A DNA stretch of 64,000 nucleotides from Paenibacillus sambharensis (GTDB taxonomy: Bacteria; Bacillota; Bacilli; Paenibacillales; Paenibacillaceae), in contig NZ_QKRB01000055.1 of assembly GCF_003233845.1 (NCBI RefSeq), positions 62,001-126,000 of the forward strand. Direction: 5' to 3'. The position numbers were made by a program, and so were the translations under genes. Positions 45,887-54,923 of the stretch are shown one piece after another (position 1 is the first letter of the stretch; each line of letters starts with the position of its first letter). The notes under the pieces were generated by a model that was not told the DNA's origin, searched no databases, and saw only the letters and a list, made by a program, of their open reading frames with translations.

Positions 45887-46609
45887 CTAGACCATCTTGT
45901 TAAATTCCTTACGCAGACGCTTGATGATCCGCTTCTCCAGCCTGGAGATATACGACTGGGATATGCCGAGCAGATCAGCGACGTCCTTCTGGGTCTTCTC
46001 CTCGCCGTCCGTCAGTCCGAAGCGCAGCTCCATAATGGTCCGCTCCCGTTCGGACAGCTTCTCCAGCGCCTTATGCAGCAGCTTCCGGTCCACCTGCTCC
46101 TCAATATTCCGGTAAATCGTGTCATTCTCGGTCCCGAGCACATCCGAGAGCAGCAGCTCATTACCGTCCCAGTCGATATTTAGCGGCTCATCGAAGGAGA
46201 CCTCCGTCCGAATCTTGCTGTTGCGCCGCAGGTACATCAGGATTTCGTTCTCAATACAGCGGGAAGCGTAGGTCGCAAGCTTGATCTTCTTCTCCGGGTC
46301 AAAGGTATTCACCGCTTTGATCAGACCGATCGCCCCGATGGATACCAGATCCTCGATGTGAATACCCGTGTTCTCAAATTTCCTGGCAATATAGACGACC
46401 AGGCGGAGATTCCGCTCAATCAGCATGGCACGGATTGCCGTGTCCCCTGAGGACAGCTTGGCGAGCAAGAACTCCTCTTCCTCCCGTGTCAGCGGCGGCG
46501 GCAGCGCCTCACTCCCGCCGATATAATAAATCTCATCGCTCTTCAGCCCGAATAAAAATAAAATCCGGTAATAATATAACTGCAGGATCAATTTCCATTT
46601 CACGACCAT
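45887..46609 (-). CDS. sigE: RNA polymerase sigma-E factor precursor
   Basis: A 240-residue mother-cell sigma factor made as an inactive precursor. The N-terminal 30 residues (hydrophobic, ending before [10 protein letters not shown]) form the pro-sequence removed by SpoIIGA. Region 2 ([39 protein letters not shown]) and region 4 ([22 protein letters not shown]) are nearly those of B. subtilis SigE. Start: ATG with GGGGAGGAC nine bases upstream; the frame reaches 46636 without a better site. SpoIIGA lies 42 bp upstream. Confidence 0.97.
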   Translation of the reverse strand: MVVKWKLILQLYYYRILFLFGLKSDEIYYIGGSEALPPPLTREEEEFLLAKLSSGDTAIRAMLIERNLRLVVYIARKFENTGIHIEDLVSIGAIGLIKAVNTFDPEKKIKLATYASRCIENEILMYLRRNSKIRTEVSFDEPLNIDWDGNELLLSDVLGTENDTIYRNIEEQVDRKLLHKALEKLSERERTIMELRFGLTDGEEKTQKDVADLLGISQSYISRLEKRIIKRLRKEFNKMV

Positions 46610-46650
46610 GTAAAGCCAGTCCTCCCCGTAATGCATAATGTAGTGGCCGT

Positions 46651-47580
46651 TCAGCCGGCCTCCAGGCTTTCCACCAGCAGCGGATGAATGATTGCCTGAT
46701 AGGTGCCGTCTGAAACCAGCTTTCCTCCATCCAAACCAATCAGTACCTTGTGAGTTTCATAGACTTGACCGCTGTGCGCTACAATGACACGGTCCGGTTT
46801 TAGCGCCAGCATGAATTGTGTTCCCTTATTAATGCCCCGGTAAGGCACAAGCCGCAGACGGTCACGCCAGGGGCTGTCATCATGCTCCAGTCCAGCCAGC
46901 AGCAGATCGACTTCGGAATCTCTGATCCGTTTGATCCAGCCAGGCGGCAGCTCTGATTGCCATAGCGAAGCTTCCATAACCATGACGGGCGTTCTAGTAA
47001 GCGGGTCATACAGCTGATTGCCCGTGTCGATCAGGCCGGTGCAGCACCGCTCCTGATCCCCTATCTTGACCGTAACATCCGCGAGATGTCCCTGCACGCG
47101 CTCAGTCTTGCGGCGGCTGCTCCAGACATACCGGTAGATCAGCAAGGAAACGGCACATGTCCCGGCAACAAACAGCAGGCCCAGCTGCAGTTCAAATCCC
47201 AGCCCGCCTGTCCGAGTAAACCACAGACCATCCCACAGCTCTCCGGAGCTTTGCAATAAATAGTGAAACCCGAGCACACCCCCAGCGGCAGCAAAATTGA
47301 CTCCATAGAAGGCGGCTACGTTACGGATGAAATGCTGAAGGCTCGCATACCCGAACGCCGTCCACAGCATGAGCAGAGACAGGGCAAATTTGAGCAGGAA
47401 CGTGTACAGGAAGGATAGCGGCGGGACAAACATCATCACAACATACAAAGCACCCAGCACTGCTGCAGCTGACAAGCGAAGCAGCTGTGGACGAAGGCCC
47501 CTTACCCAGGCCGTCGTCAGCAAAACCGCTCCATCAATGAGCAGGTTTGTAAAAAAAACAAGATCCACATAGACGACCAG
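46651..47580 (-). CDS. spoIIGA: sigma-E processing peptidase SpoIIGA
   Basis: A membrane aspartic protease that cleaves pro-sigma-E in response to the forespore signal SpoIIR. Five membrane segments fill the N-terminal half; the catalytic Asp is in [14 protein letters not shown]. The start is a problem: in frame there is GTG at 47568, but it lacks a site, whereas CTG at 47580 is nine bases after GGAGGG and gives an N-terminus ([11 protein letters not shown]) that aligns with B. subtilis (KIYLDVIWLLN). I therefore call CTG; ending the gene at 47568 is the conservative option. It is followed by sigE. Confidence 0.9.
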   Translation of the reverse strand: MVVYVDLVFFTNLLIDGAVLLTTAWVRGLRPQLLRLSAAAVLGALYVVMMFVPPLSFLYTFLLKFALSLLMLWTAFGYASLQHFIRNVAAFYGVNFAAAGGVLGFHYLLQSSGELWDGLWFTRTGGLGFELQLGLLFVAGTCAVSLLIYRYVWSSRRKTERVQGHLADVTVKIGDQERCCTGLIDTGNQLYDPLTRTPVMVMEASLWQSELPPGWIKRIRDSEVDLLLAGLEHDDSPWRDRLRLVPYRGINKGTQFMLALKPDRVIVAHSGQVYETHKVLIGLDGGKLVSDGTYQAIIHPLLVESLEAG

Positions 47581-47647
47581 CGGGACTCACCCTCCTGCCT
47601 GCCTCAGTCCTTGAGGCACCCTTATCGTTATGGGAACGGTTGAGATT

Positions 47648-47680
47648 AGTATAGTAAAATCATATTTCAATGTCTGTCTA
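47648..47680 (-). promoter_or_regulatory. possible Spo0A-dependent promoter of spoIIGA-sigE
   Basis: TAGACA and TATACT with an unusually long spacer of 21 bp. B. subtilis spoIIG also has a long spacer (22 bp) that is bridged by Spo0A~P. TGTCTAA and TGTCTGT on the plus strand at the -35 resemble 0A boxes (TGTCGAA) with one or two mismatches. Confidence 0.4.
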
Positions 47681-47887
47681 AACATGCCGTCATGCCCGAT
47701 CTTTTTTTGTCGGGGCGGAAGAAAGAACGCGGATAATCGGCAGGCCCTGCGCTGAACAGCCGGAACGGAACAAGAATGCTGTCGTACCTGCTGACAAAGG
47801 CTCGACAGCCGGTTAAGAGATTTACATAAAGAAGACTTTCATGATGACGGGCTGATGGCGGAGTACCTGGTTTACGGCTCGGGGTAT

Positions 47888-47932
47888 AAAAAAAGCTGTC
47901 CTCTTACGGGAGATCCCGAAGAGAACAGCTGC
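47888..47932 (-). terminator. terminator of ftsZ
   Basis: AGCTGT, CTCTT and CGGG pair with CCCG, AAGAG and ACAGCT around a short loop, with seven T on the minus strand. Confidence 0.9.
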
Positions 47933-47951
47933 TTATCAAGTCTAGTACGAA

Positions 47952-49082
47952 TTAACGGTCGCCGCGAGGACGATTGCGCAAGAAAGCCGGGATATCAAGC
48001 TGGTCACTTGATACACCACCGCCAAACGGCTTCAGGTTCGAAGCGCTGGCCGGACGCGATTCCGAAGACTGCTGCTCGGCACCCTGCTGCTGTCCTTGTG
48101 CAGGATTGCGGCGAAGGCTGGCAGGAGGCTTGAGCTCAAAGCCGGTCGCAATAACCGTTACCTTGATATCATCCTTCATGTCTTCATTGATGCTGGCACC
48201 GAAAATCATATTGACCTCTGGATCGGAAGCGGAAATGACAATCTCGGCCGCCTCATTAACTTCATAGAGTGACAGGTTAGCTCCGCCGGTAATATTCATG
48301 ATAATCCCTCTGGCACCGTCAATGGACGTCTCCAGCAGCGGGCTCATAATTGCCTTGCGGGCTGCTTCTGCAGCGCGGTTCTCGCCGCTTGCTTCCCCGA
48401 TCCCCATCAGCGCCGAGCCGCGCTCGGTCATAATGGTCTTTACGTCGGCAAAGTCCAGGTTGATCAGACTCGGTTCAGCAATGAGGTCCGATATGCCCTG
48501 TACAGCCTGACGGAGCACATTATCCGCTTCGCGGAAGGCCTCCAGCATGGGCGTCTTCTTATCGACGATTTCCAGCAGACGGTCGTTCGGAATGACGATA
48601 AGCGTGTCTACCTTCTCCTTCAGTGCTTCGATGCCGAGATCCGCCTGTCCGGAACGCTTGCGTCCTTCGAAGGTGAATGGACGGGTTACTACGCCAACCG
48701 TCAGAGCGCCGCATTCGCGGGCAATCTCTGCAATGACCGGTGCAGCACCCGTTCCGGTGCCGCCGCCCATACCAGCAGTGACGAACACCATATCTGCACC
48801 TTTCAACGTGTTAGCAATCATATCACGTGATTCCTCGGCTGCTTTCTTGCCGACCTCCGGATTGGCGCCGGCGCCGAGACCGCGGGTAAGCTTGTCCCCG
48901 ATTTGAAGCTTCTGCTCTGATTTTGCTATATGAAGCGCCTGTGCGTCTGTGTTTACCGTAATAAACTCCACGCCCTTGACGCCATTCTCAATCATCCGGT
49001 TAACCGCATTGCTGCCGCCGCCGCCAACACCGATGACTTTTATCTGCGCCAGTTGTTCCATATCAAAATCGAATTCCAACAT
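47952..49082 (-). CDS. ftsZ: cell-division GTPase FtsZ
   Basis: A 376-residue tubulin homologue that forms the Z ring. The GTP-binding signature is [10 protein letters not shown] (106-115), and the catalytic T7 loop is NLDFADV. The C-terminal peptide [15 protein letters not shown] (part: DIPAFLR) binds FtsA and SepF; the linker is Gln/Ser-rich. The gene follows ftsA by 15 bp; it has a strong terminator. Confidence 0.98.
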   Translation of the reverse strand: MLEFDFDMEQLAQIKVIGVGGGGSNAVNRMIENGVKGVEFITVNTDAQALHIAKSEQKLQIGDKLTRGLGAGANPEVGKKAAEESRDMIANTLKGADMVFVTAGMGGGTGTGAAPVIAEIARECGALTVGVVTRPFTFEGRKRSGQADLGIEALKEKVDTLIVIPNDRLLEIVDKKTPMLEAFREADNVLRQAVQGISDLIAEPSLINLDFADVKTIMTERGSALMGIGEASGENRAAEAARKAIMSPLLETSIDGARGIIMNITGGANLSLYEVNEAAEIVISASDPEVNMIFGASINEDMKDDIKVTVIATGFELKPPASLRRNPAQGQQQGAEQQSSESRPASASNLKPFGGGVSSDQLDIPAFLRNRPRGDR

Positions 49083-49097
49083 TTATGTTTCCCCCGA

Positions 49098-50345
49098 TCA
49101 AATGAATTCGCTAAACATATTTTTCAGCCGTTCGAACAGCCCAGGCTTGGATGGCGCAGATGTCGTCGGCCCCTGCTTGCGGGCAGCCGATTTTTTGGGT
49201 GAACCGCCTGAGCGGACTCGCATGTAGCGGGAGACATACTGAATCATGCCAACCCCGCTCGTGTATGCCGGATCACGGACACCGATATAATCAGGCACAG
49301 CAATCCGTACGGTTGCCTCCAGCTCGCTCTGTGCGAGGGGAAGAACACCGGACATCGACACGGAGCCCCCGGTCAGCACATAGCCGTTCACCTTATCGCC
49401 AAAGCCCATCCGGCGTACTTCCTGGCGTACCAAATGGAAGATTTCCTGCATTCGCGGCTCAATAATGTTAGCCAAATCCACCTGGGTGAATTCCTTCTCC
49501 ACATTGCTGCCCATACGCATAACCTTAAACTTCTGATCCTCCGCCGCATCATCCACGAGCGAACAGCCAAACTTGAGCTTGATCTTCTCCGCCTGCTCGG
49601 TCTGCGTGCGCAGTCCATACGAAATGTCGTTGGTTACATACTCGCCGCCGACCGGCAGTGTCGATGTACCAACCAGATTGCCTTGATCAAACACGGCAAT
49701 CGTACAGGACCCGGCACCGACATCAACCAGGACCGTACCCATGTTCTTCTCGTCCTTGGTAAGTGCCATCTGCCCGGAAGCGAGCGACATCAGGATGACG
49801 CCCGAAATTTGCAGCTCCGCCTTCTCCACACAGCGCATCAGGTTATGTATCGCGGTCTTCGCACCGGTTATAACCGTTGCTTCCACTTCCAGTCTGACGC
49901 CAATCATCCCGCGCGGGTCGGATATGCCATCCAGCCCGTCCACCAGGAACTGCTTAGGAACGAGGCCGATTATTTCCCTCTCGGGCGGCAGTGCCACGAC
50001 CTTGGCCGCCTGCAGCACACGTTCGATATCCTCTTCACCGATCTCCCGATCCTCGTTCGATACGGCAACAACTCCATGGTTCGTTTGCAGGGCGATGTGA
50101 TTGCCTTGAATGCCTACATATACGTCGGATATTTCTATACCAACCATGCGCTCAGCATGATCAACCGCATTGCGGATCGACTGGACGGTCTGGTCGATAT
50201 CAACGATAGCTCCCTTGCGTATACCCTCCGAGTCGGCAGATCCAACCCCTATAATATTAATGGCTCCGTTAGTCACTTCGCCAATAATAACACGAACTTT
50301 GGATGTACCGATGTCCAAACTGACAATGATGTCATTACTGCTCAA
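49098..50345 (-). CDS. ftsA: cell-division protein FtsA
   Basis: A 415-residue actin-like membrane anchor of the Z ring. It has VSLDIGTSKVRVIIG (phosphate 1), VDVGAGSCTIAVF (phosphate 2) and VLTGGSVSMSG (adenosine), and a C-terminal amphipathic helix (FERLKNMFSEF). The start is TTG behind GGAGGTGCCATGGG, since the overlapping ATG leads to a stop in two codons. The frame extends to 50384 without a site. Confidence 0.96.
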   Translation of the reverse strand: MSSNDIIVSLDIGTSKVRVIIGEVTNGAINIIGVGSADSEGIRKGAIVDIDQTVQSIRNAVDHAERMVGIEISDVYVGIQGNHIALQTNHGVVAVSNEDREIGEEDIERVLQAAKVVALPPEREIIGLVPKQFLVDGLDGISDPRGMIGVRLEVEATVITGAKTAIHNLMRCVEKAELQISGVILMSLASGQMALTKDEKNMGTVLVDVGAGSCTIAVFDQGNLVGTSTLPVGGEYVTNDISYGLRTQTEQAEKIKLKFGCSLVDDAAEDQKFKVMRMGSNVEKEFTQVDLANIIEPRMQEIFHLVRQEVRRMGFGDKVNGYVLTGGSVSMSGVLPLAQSELEATVRIAVPDYIGVRDPAYTSGVGMIQYVSRYMRVRSGGSPKKSAARKQGPTTSAPSKPGLFERLKNMFSEFI

Positions 50346-50433
50346 CCCATGGCACCTCCGTTTCACAATAAATGTTGATTTCAATGGTTAATTATAGTTA
50401 TTAAGAGTACATCATATAATACTAACATATCTG

Positions 50434-50458
50434 TAGTAGTGCAGACACTGTACTACTA
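50434..50458. repeat. 25-bp inverted repeat upstream of ftsA
   Basis: TAGTAGTGCAG and CTGTACTACTA form 11-bp arms that differ at one position, with a 3-nt spacer (ACA). It lies about 90 bp upstream of the ftsA start, in the AT-rich promoter region, and may be an operator or a small hairpin. Confidence 0.6.
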
Positions 50459-50630
50459 ATTCAACGCCCTTTATATTTTCCCTCTTTTTTCTACAATTTT
50501 TTTGCCTTTTCCGCTCTGCCAATATTTTCTTTCTAACATGTAACATCCGCACAGCTAGCAAAAAACCAAGATTCTGTCAAACCCATAAATAAAATTGTAC
50601 CACTGTTTATTGCCGTTGAGTAGTCTCTTT

Positions 50631-51374
50631 TTACTGCTCCTGCTCCTCTTCATCCTCGGAAACATAAGGCACATAGCGGTCTGACAGCAGCAGCGTCACA
50701 CTTCCGGGGTCCTGTGTTTCAATAACCGCCTTGATCGTTTCCACCTTCTCCGGCAGCAGCGAAACGGCTGTTATAATTTCAAACTTCGTCCGGGTATATA
50801 TTCTGATCCTGTCAGCATATGAATTAGAAGGAAAGGGCATGATCTCAGAAAAATCAGCCAGCAGGTCGGGAGGGATATCAGCCAGCTTGGCGGTAAGCTC
50901 CTCACGAACAGGATCGTCAGCAGGCCAGCCGCTGAGTACGGGCTTATCCACAACATAATTGCTGCCTGCCGGCAGAATAGTGCCGTTAGACAAAATAGCC
51001 GATATCTCGCCTTTATCCGACAGCTCAAAAGCAACGGTCGGATATTCCTTGACGGTTATGTGAACAACCCCGGGAAATGATTTGATTACCTCAACTTCCT
51101 CGACCGACTTGAGCTGCTTAATCCGCTTTGCATACTCCGACTCACCCGGATAGAAGAACGGATCACCAACGGCAATCCCGGCAGCCTTTTGGATCTCAGC
51201 AGTGCTAATATGCTGATGGCCGGTAACCGTGACCGATGATATCTTGCTGATCGATGAACGGAAAAACAGTACAGAGAGCAGCACGACGAATAATAACAGA
51301 ATGATAGCCAGCAGCTTGCGGTTTGCTCTTCGCGCAGGCTTTGGTTCACGTAGTACTGGCATCTGATCCGGCAT
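50631..51374 (-). CDS. divIB: cell-division protein DivIB (FtsQ)
   Basis: A 247-residue bitopic protein. A basic cytoplasmic start is followed by one membrane helix (LLAIILLLFVVLLSVLFF), a POTRA domain (KISSVTVTGHQHISTAEIQKAAGI) and the beta domain (residues about 120-220) that binds DivIC and FtsL. An acidic Glu-rich tail ends it. It stabilises the septal synthase. Here it follows murA, with 67 bp between them. Confidence 0.93.
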   Translation of the reverse strand: MPDQMPVLREPKPARRANRKLLAIILLLFVVLLSVLFFRSSISKISSVTVTGHQHISTAEIQKAAGIAVGDPFFYPGESEYAKRIKQLKSVEEVEVIKSFPGVVHITVKEYPTVAFELSDKGEISAILSNGTILPAGSNYVVDKPVLSGWPADDPVREELTAKLADIPPDLLADFSEIMPFPSNSYADRIRIYTRTKFEIITAVSLLPEKVETIKAVIETQDPGSVTLLLSDRYVPYVSEDEEEQEQ

Positions 51375-51441
51375 AACTTGTCCCTTCTTCCGTGAAAAAA
51401 CATCCGGTTCTCATTACTGAAAACCGGGAATGAAGCTGATC

Positions 51442-52725
51442 TCAGCCTGGAATCACGCGGTTATTAAGCGCCGCGCTGTATCTCGTAATTTTGGCACCCA
51501 GACGATTGAAGAGCGTCTCAATCTCGTCATATCCGCGGTCGATATGATGAACCTGCTCCACGATTGTCTGCCCTTGTGCCGCCAATCCGGCGATAACGAG
51601 CGCTGCTCCTGCCCTCAGATCCGTAGCCTCCACTGTTGCGCCATACAGGCGCGGAACCCCGCGTACAAATGCACAGTTCTGGTCAATCCTGATGTCAGCA
51701 CCCATCCTTACCAGTTCATCCACATGCTTGAACCGTCCTTCGAATATGGTTTCTTTCATCAGGCTGGTGCCATCCGCCAATGCCAGCAGCACCATGACCT
51801 GGGATTGAAGATCCGTCGGGAAAGCCGGATAAGGATTTGTTACAATCCGGTCTATCGCCTTGGGACGGCTTGCGCCGCCGACCTTTATTATATCACCGTC
51901 AACTATGACTTGAACACCTGCACGGCGCAGAACATGGATCAGAGAGGTCAGGTGAGCCGGGTTTGTGTTCTGCAGGGTTACCTGCCCGCGTGTTGCTGCG
52001 GCGGCCACCATTACAGTCCCCGTCACAATCCGGTCCGGGATGATCCGGTATCTGCACGGCACGACCGACCGGACACCCTCTATCGTTATTGTATCGGTTC
52101 CGGCGCCGAGAATTTTTGCACCTATCTGGTTCAGAAAATGTTGTAAATCCTGGATTTCCGGCTCACGGGCTGCATTGGTGATGGTGGTTATTCCCTCTGC
52201 GAGCACGGCGGCCATCATAATATTCTCGGTTGCGCCAACACTTGGAAAGTCCAGTACGATATCTGCACCCTTCAGCCGCTCGGCCGTGCAGATGATTCTG
52301 CTGCCTGTTTCCTTAATTTCGGCACCAAGCGCCTCCAGCCCGCGCAGATGAAGATCAATCTTGCGCTCTCCGATTGCGCATCCTCCAGGCTGGTAGATTT
52401 CCACCCGGCCAAAGCGGGCCAAGAGCGGCCCCATCAGAAAAATCGACGATCGCATCTGCCTCATCAGCGTCTCGGGCACATGGGAAGAATGCAGCGATGC
52501 TGTATCAAGCACAACCGACTGCCCGATATGCTCGGCCCTGCAGCCGAGGTCACGCAGAATGCTCAGCATCACATCAATATCAAGCAACTTGGGCACCTGA
52601 TCAATGATCACTGTGCCATCCACCAGCAAACTTGCGGCCAGAATCGGTAAAGCGGCATTTTTCGCACCTTGGATGACAATTGTTCCGGAGAGTGGTTTGC
52701 CGCCTTCAATCACCAATTTGTCCAA
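51442..52725 (-). CDS. murA: UDP-GlcNAc 1-carboxyvinyltransferase MurA
   Basis: A 427-residue enzyme that transfers enolpyruvate from PEP to UDP-GlcNAc, the first committed step of peptidoglycan synthesis. The catalytic Cys, target of fosfomycin, is C116 in QPGGCAIGE; K22/N23 (GAKN) bind substrate. It starts at TTG behind CGGAGGTGAAGCA. Location inside the dcw cluster, after murB, is less common than elsewhere on the chromosome in Bacillus. Confidence 0.97.
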   Translation of the reverse strand: MDKLVIEGGKPLSGTIVIQGAKNAALPILAASLLVDGTVIIDQVPKLLDIDVMLSILRDLGCRAEHIGQSVVLDTASLHSSHVPETLMRQMRSSIFLMGPLLARFGRVEIYQPGGCAIGERKIDLHLRGLEALGAEIKETGSRIICTAERLKGADIVLDFPSVGATENIMMAAVLAEGITTITNAAREPEIQDLQHFLNQIGAKILGAGTDTITIEGVRSVVPCRYRIIPDRIVTGTVMVAAAATRGQVTLQNTNPAHLTSLIHVLRRAGVQVIVDGDIIKVGGASRPKAIDRIVTNPYPAFPTDLQSQVMVLLALADGTSLMKETIFEGRFKHVDELVRMGADIRIDQNCAFVRGVPRLYGATVEATDLRAGAALVIAGLAAQGQTIVEQVHHIDRGYDEIETLFNRLGAKITRYSAALNNRVIPG

Positions 52726-52740
52726 TGCTTCACCTCCGAT

Positions 52741-53646
52741 TTACCGCTCACCCACCACCAGCACCTCAGGTACCAGCTCGACGCCGAAGCGCTCCTGGAC
52801 CGTCCGCTTGATATGTGACATAAGGGTGAGGACGTCTTCGGCAGACGCCTGCCCGGTGTTCACGATGAAGTTGGCATGCAGCTCGGATACTTGAGCACCG
52901 CCGATCTGGAAGCCTTTAAGTCCGGCTTCTTGAATCAGGCGGGCTGCGTGATCCCCTGGAGGATTGCGGAACACACTGCCGCAAGTAGCCATCTTGAGCG
53001 GTTGGGTCCGAAGCCTCCGGTCTTTATAAGATGCCATGGCCGCCGCTATTTCCTTGCGGTCCCCAGGCTGCAGCTCGAACACAGCCTCCACAACAACGCC
53101 CGGCGTATCATGGAGGAAGGAATGACGGTATGCAAACTGCATCTCATCAAGCCCGCAGCGCACCAATTCACCAGAACCCAGTACAATGTCTGCCGATTTG
53201 AATATTCGTGACACATCCGACCCGTGTGCGCCGGCGTTCATGTAGACGGCCCCGCCGACCGTGCCCGGAATTCCCCCCGCGAATTCAAGTCCGGTCAGCC
53301 CCTCTTTGCCTGCAAGTACGGACAGTTTGATAAAGGAGTAGGCGGCCCCCGCGTAAGCCTGATTACCTTCAAACCGGACATAGTCCAATCCTTTGCCGGG
53401 CTTAATAACGACGCCCCGGATCCCCTTATCGCTCACCAGCATGTTGGAGCCGCGACCCAAGTTCGTCCAAGACAGGCCCTTTGCAGACAACAGCTTGACT
53501 GCGGCAATGAGCTCCTCCTTGGTCTCTGGTATGACGAGGATATCCGCCGGCCCGCCGATTTTCCAGGTGGTATACTCCGCAAGCGGCTCCTGGATCAGCA
53601 CGGTACCTGCACCGGCTTCTTTCAATTGTTCGATTAATTGCTCCAT
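52741..53646 (-). CDS. murB: UDP-N-acetylenolpyruvoylglucosamine reductase
   Basis: A 301-residue FAD enzyme that reduces enolpyruvyl-UDP-GlcNAc to UDP-MurNAc. The FAD loop is NLGRGSNMLVSD and the catalytic Ser in the second domain is in CGSVFRNPPGDHA; this is a type II MurB. A possible sigma-A promoter lies 130 bp upstream. It follows murG. Confidence 0.96.
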   Translation of the reverse strand: MEQLIEQLKEAGAGTVLIQEPLAEYTTWKIGGPADILVIPETKEELIAAVKLLSAKGLSWTNLGRGSNMLVSDKGIRGVVIKPGKGLDYVRFEGNQAYAGAAYSFIKLSVLAGKEGLTGLEFAGGIPGTVGGAVYMNAGAHGSDVSRIFKSADIVLGSGELVRCGLDEMQFAYRHSFLHDTPGVVVEAVFELQPGDRKEIAAAMASYKDRRLRTQPLKMATCGSVFRNPPGDHAARLIQEAGLKGFQIGGAQVSELHANFIVNTGQASAEDVLTLMSHIKRTVQERFGVELVPEVLVVGER

Positions 53647-53760
53647 GGTCGATCCTCCTTGTGCTCGAATTGAGCGGAATGGGCCGTAGGCCTCTTCCGT
53701 CCGGCTCTTCAGGCGCGGAAACCGTTCGCCGTCAGGCGGCTGTCACGAGTTATACGGTAT

Positions 53761-53790
53761 TTTATGCCCGTATGACAGGGAGTGTGACAA
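53761..53790 (-). promoter_or_regulatory. possible internal promoter before murB
   Basis: TTGTCA and CATAAA with an 18-bp spacer, in the 162-bp gap between murG and murB. Confidence 0.4.
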
Positions 53791-53808
53791 TCGCCCAGGA
53801 CAGTCCTC

Positions 53809-54918
53809 TTATTTGCGCTTGATCAGCGTCTTGATCTCGGAGGCTATAACATTCGCGGATTGCGGCATGCCCAGCTTACGCGCCGCTTCTCCCATTGCTT
53901 GCAGCCTGTCTTCCCTGCCCACAATGCCGCCGATCTCTGCAAGCAGCTTCTGTCCGGTAAGATCCCGTTCCAAGATCATGACGGCTGCACCGGCATCTGC
54001 CAGACTCCTTGCATTAGGCTCTTGGTGATTGCCCGTCACATTCGGCGAGGGGATCAAGATGGAAGGAACACCAAGCGCCGTAATTTCCGCAAGCGACGAA
54101 GCGCCCGAACGGCTGACGACAAGCGACGAAGCCGCAAGCACTTCGGCCATATTGTTCAGATAAGGCACAATATGCAGCCGGTCAGAAGGCACCCCCTTCA
54201 AGGACGCGATCCGCCCGCTCGTTTTCTCATAGTAGGTTTCTCCCGTAACAAACACAAACTGGACGCCCGGTATCTCGTCCAGTTGCGGTGCCATTTCCAC
54301 CATTGTGTCATTAAAGGCCTTCGCGCCCCGGCTGCCGCCGACAAACAGCACAAGGCGGCTTCCCTCAGGAATCCCGAGTGACTTAAAGCCTTTCGCTCTA
54401 TCGGCATGCAGCACATTTGTTGCGCAGGGGTTACCGGTATGGAGCACCTTGCTGCGGCTGCCGAAACGGCTAAGCGACTCCTCGAAGCTGACGGCAACCG
54501 TGTCCGCGTATCGGCTCAGAAATTTATTGGTCAGCCCCGGATCAACGTTCTGCTCATGAATCACTGTCGGAATGCCGAGCTTCGCTGCCGCATATACGAC
54601 AGGTCCGCATACATATCCGCCTGTACCGATTACCACATCAGGCTTGAAACGGCGGAGCAGGCCTCTGGCCCGTCTGACGCCTATCACAAACCGGATGATT
54701 GTCTTTATATTATCCAGGGAAAGCTTGCGCCTGAAGCCGGTAATGTCCACCGCTTCGAACGGTATCCCGAGCTCTGGCACGATCCGGCTTTCCAGACCGC
54801 GCCCAGTCCCGATATACAGCAGCTCAGTTCCCGGCTCTTCACGCTGCAGCTGTCTTCCGATCGCTACTGCAGGATAGATATGCCCGCCTGTGCCGCCGCC
54901 GGTCAATACAACTTTCAT
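53809..54918 (-). CDS. murG: MurG glycosyltransferase
   Basis: A 369-residue GT28 enzyme that adds GlcNAc to lipid I to form lipid II. The glycine-rich loop is TGGGTGGHIYPA, and GASSLAE lies in the UDP-GlcNAc site. I use the ATG before AAAGTTG, five bases after GAGGTGA; the upstream GTG at 54927 is possible. It is next to spoVE. Confidence 0.96.
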   Translation of the reverse strand: MKVVLTGGGTGGHIYPAVAIGRQLQREEPGTELLYIGTGRGLESRIVPELGIPFEAVDITGFRRKLSLDNIKTIIRFVIGVRRARGLLRRFKPDVVIGTGGYVCGPVVYAAAKLGIPTVIHEQNVDPGLTNKFLSRYADTVAVSFEESLSRFGSRSKVLHTGNPCATNVLHADRAKGFKSLGIPEGSRLVLFVGGSRGAKAFNDTMVEMAPQLDEIPGVQFVFVTGETYYEKTSGRIASLKGVPSDRLHIVPYLNNMAEVLAASSLVVSRSGASSLAEITALGVPSILIPSPNVTGNHQEPNARSLADAGAAVMILERDLTGQKLLAEIGGIVGREDRLQAMGEAARKLGMPQSANVIASEIKTLIKRK

Positions 54919-54923
54919 CTGGT

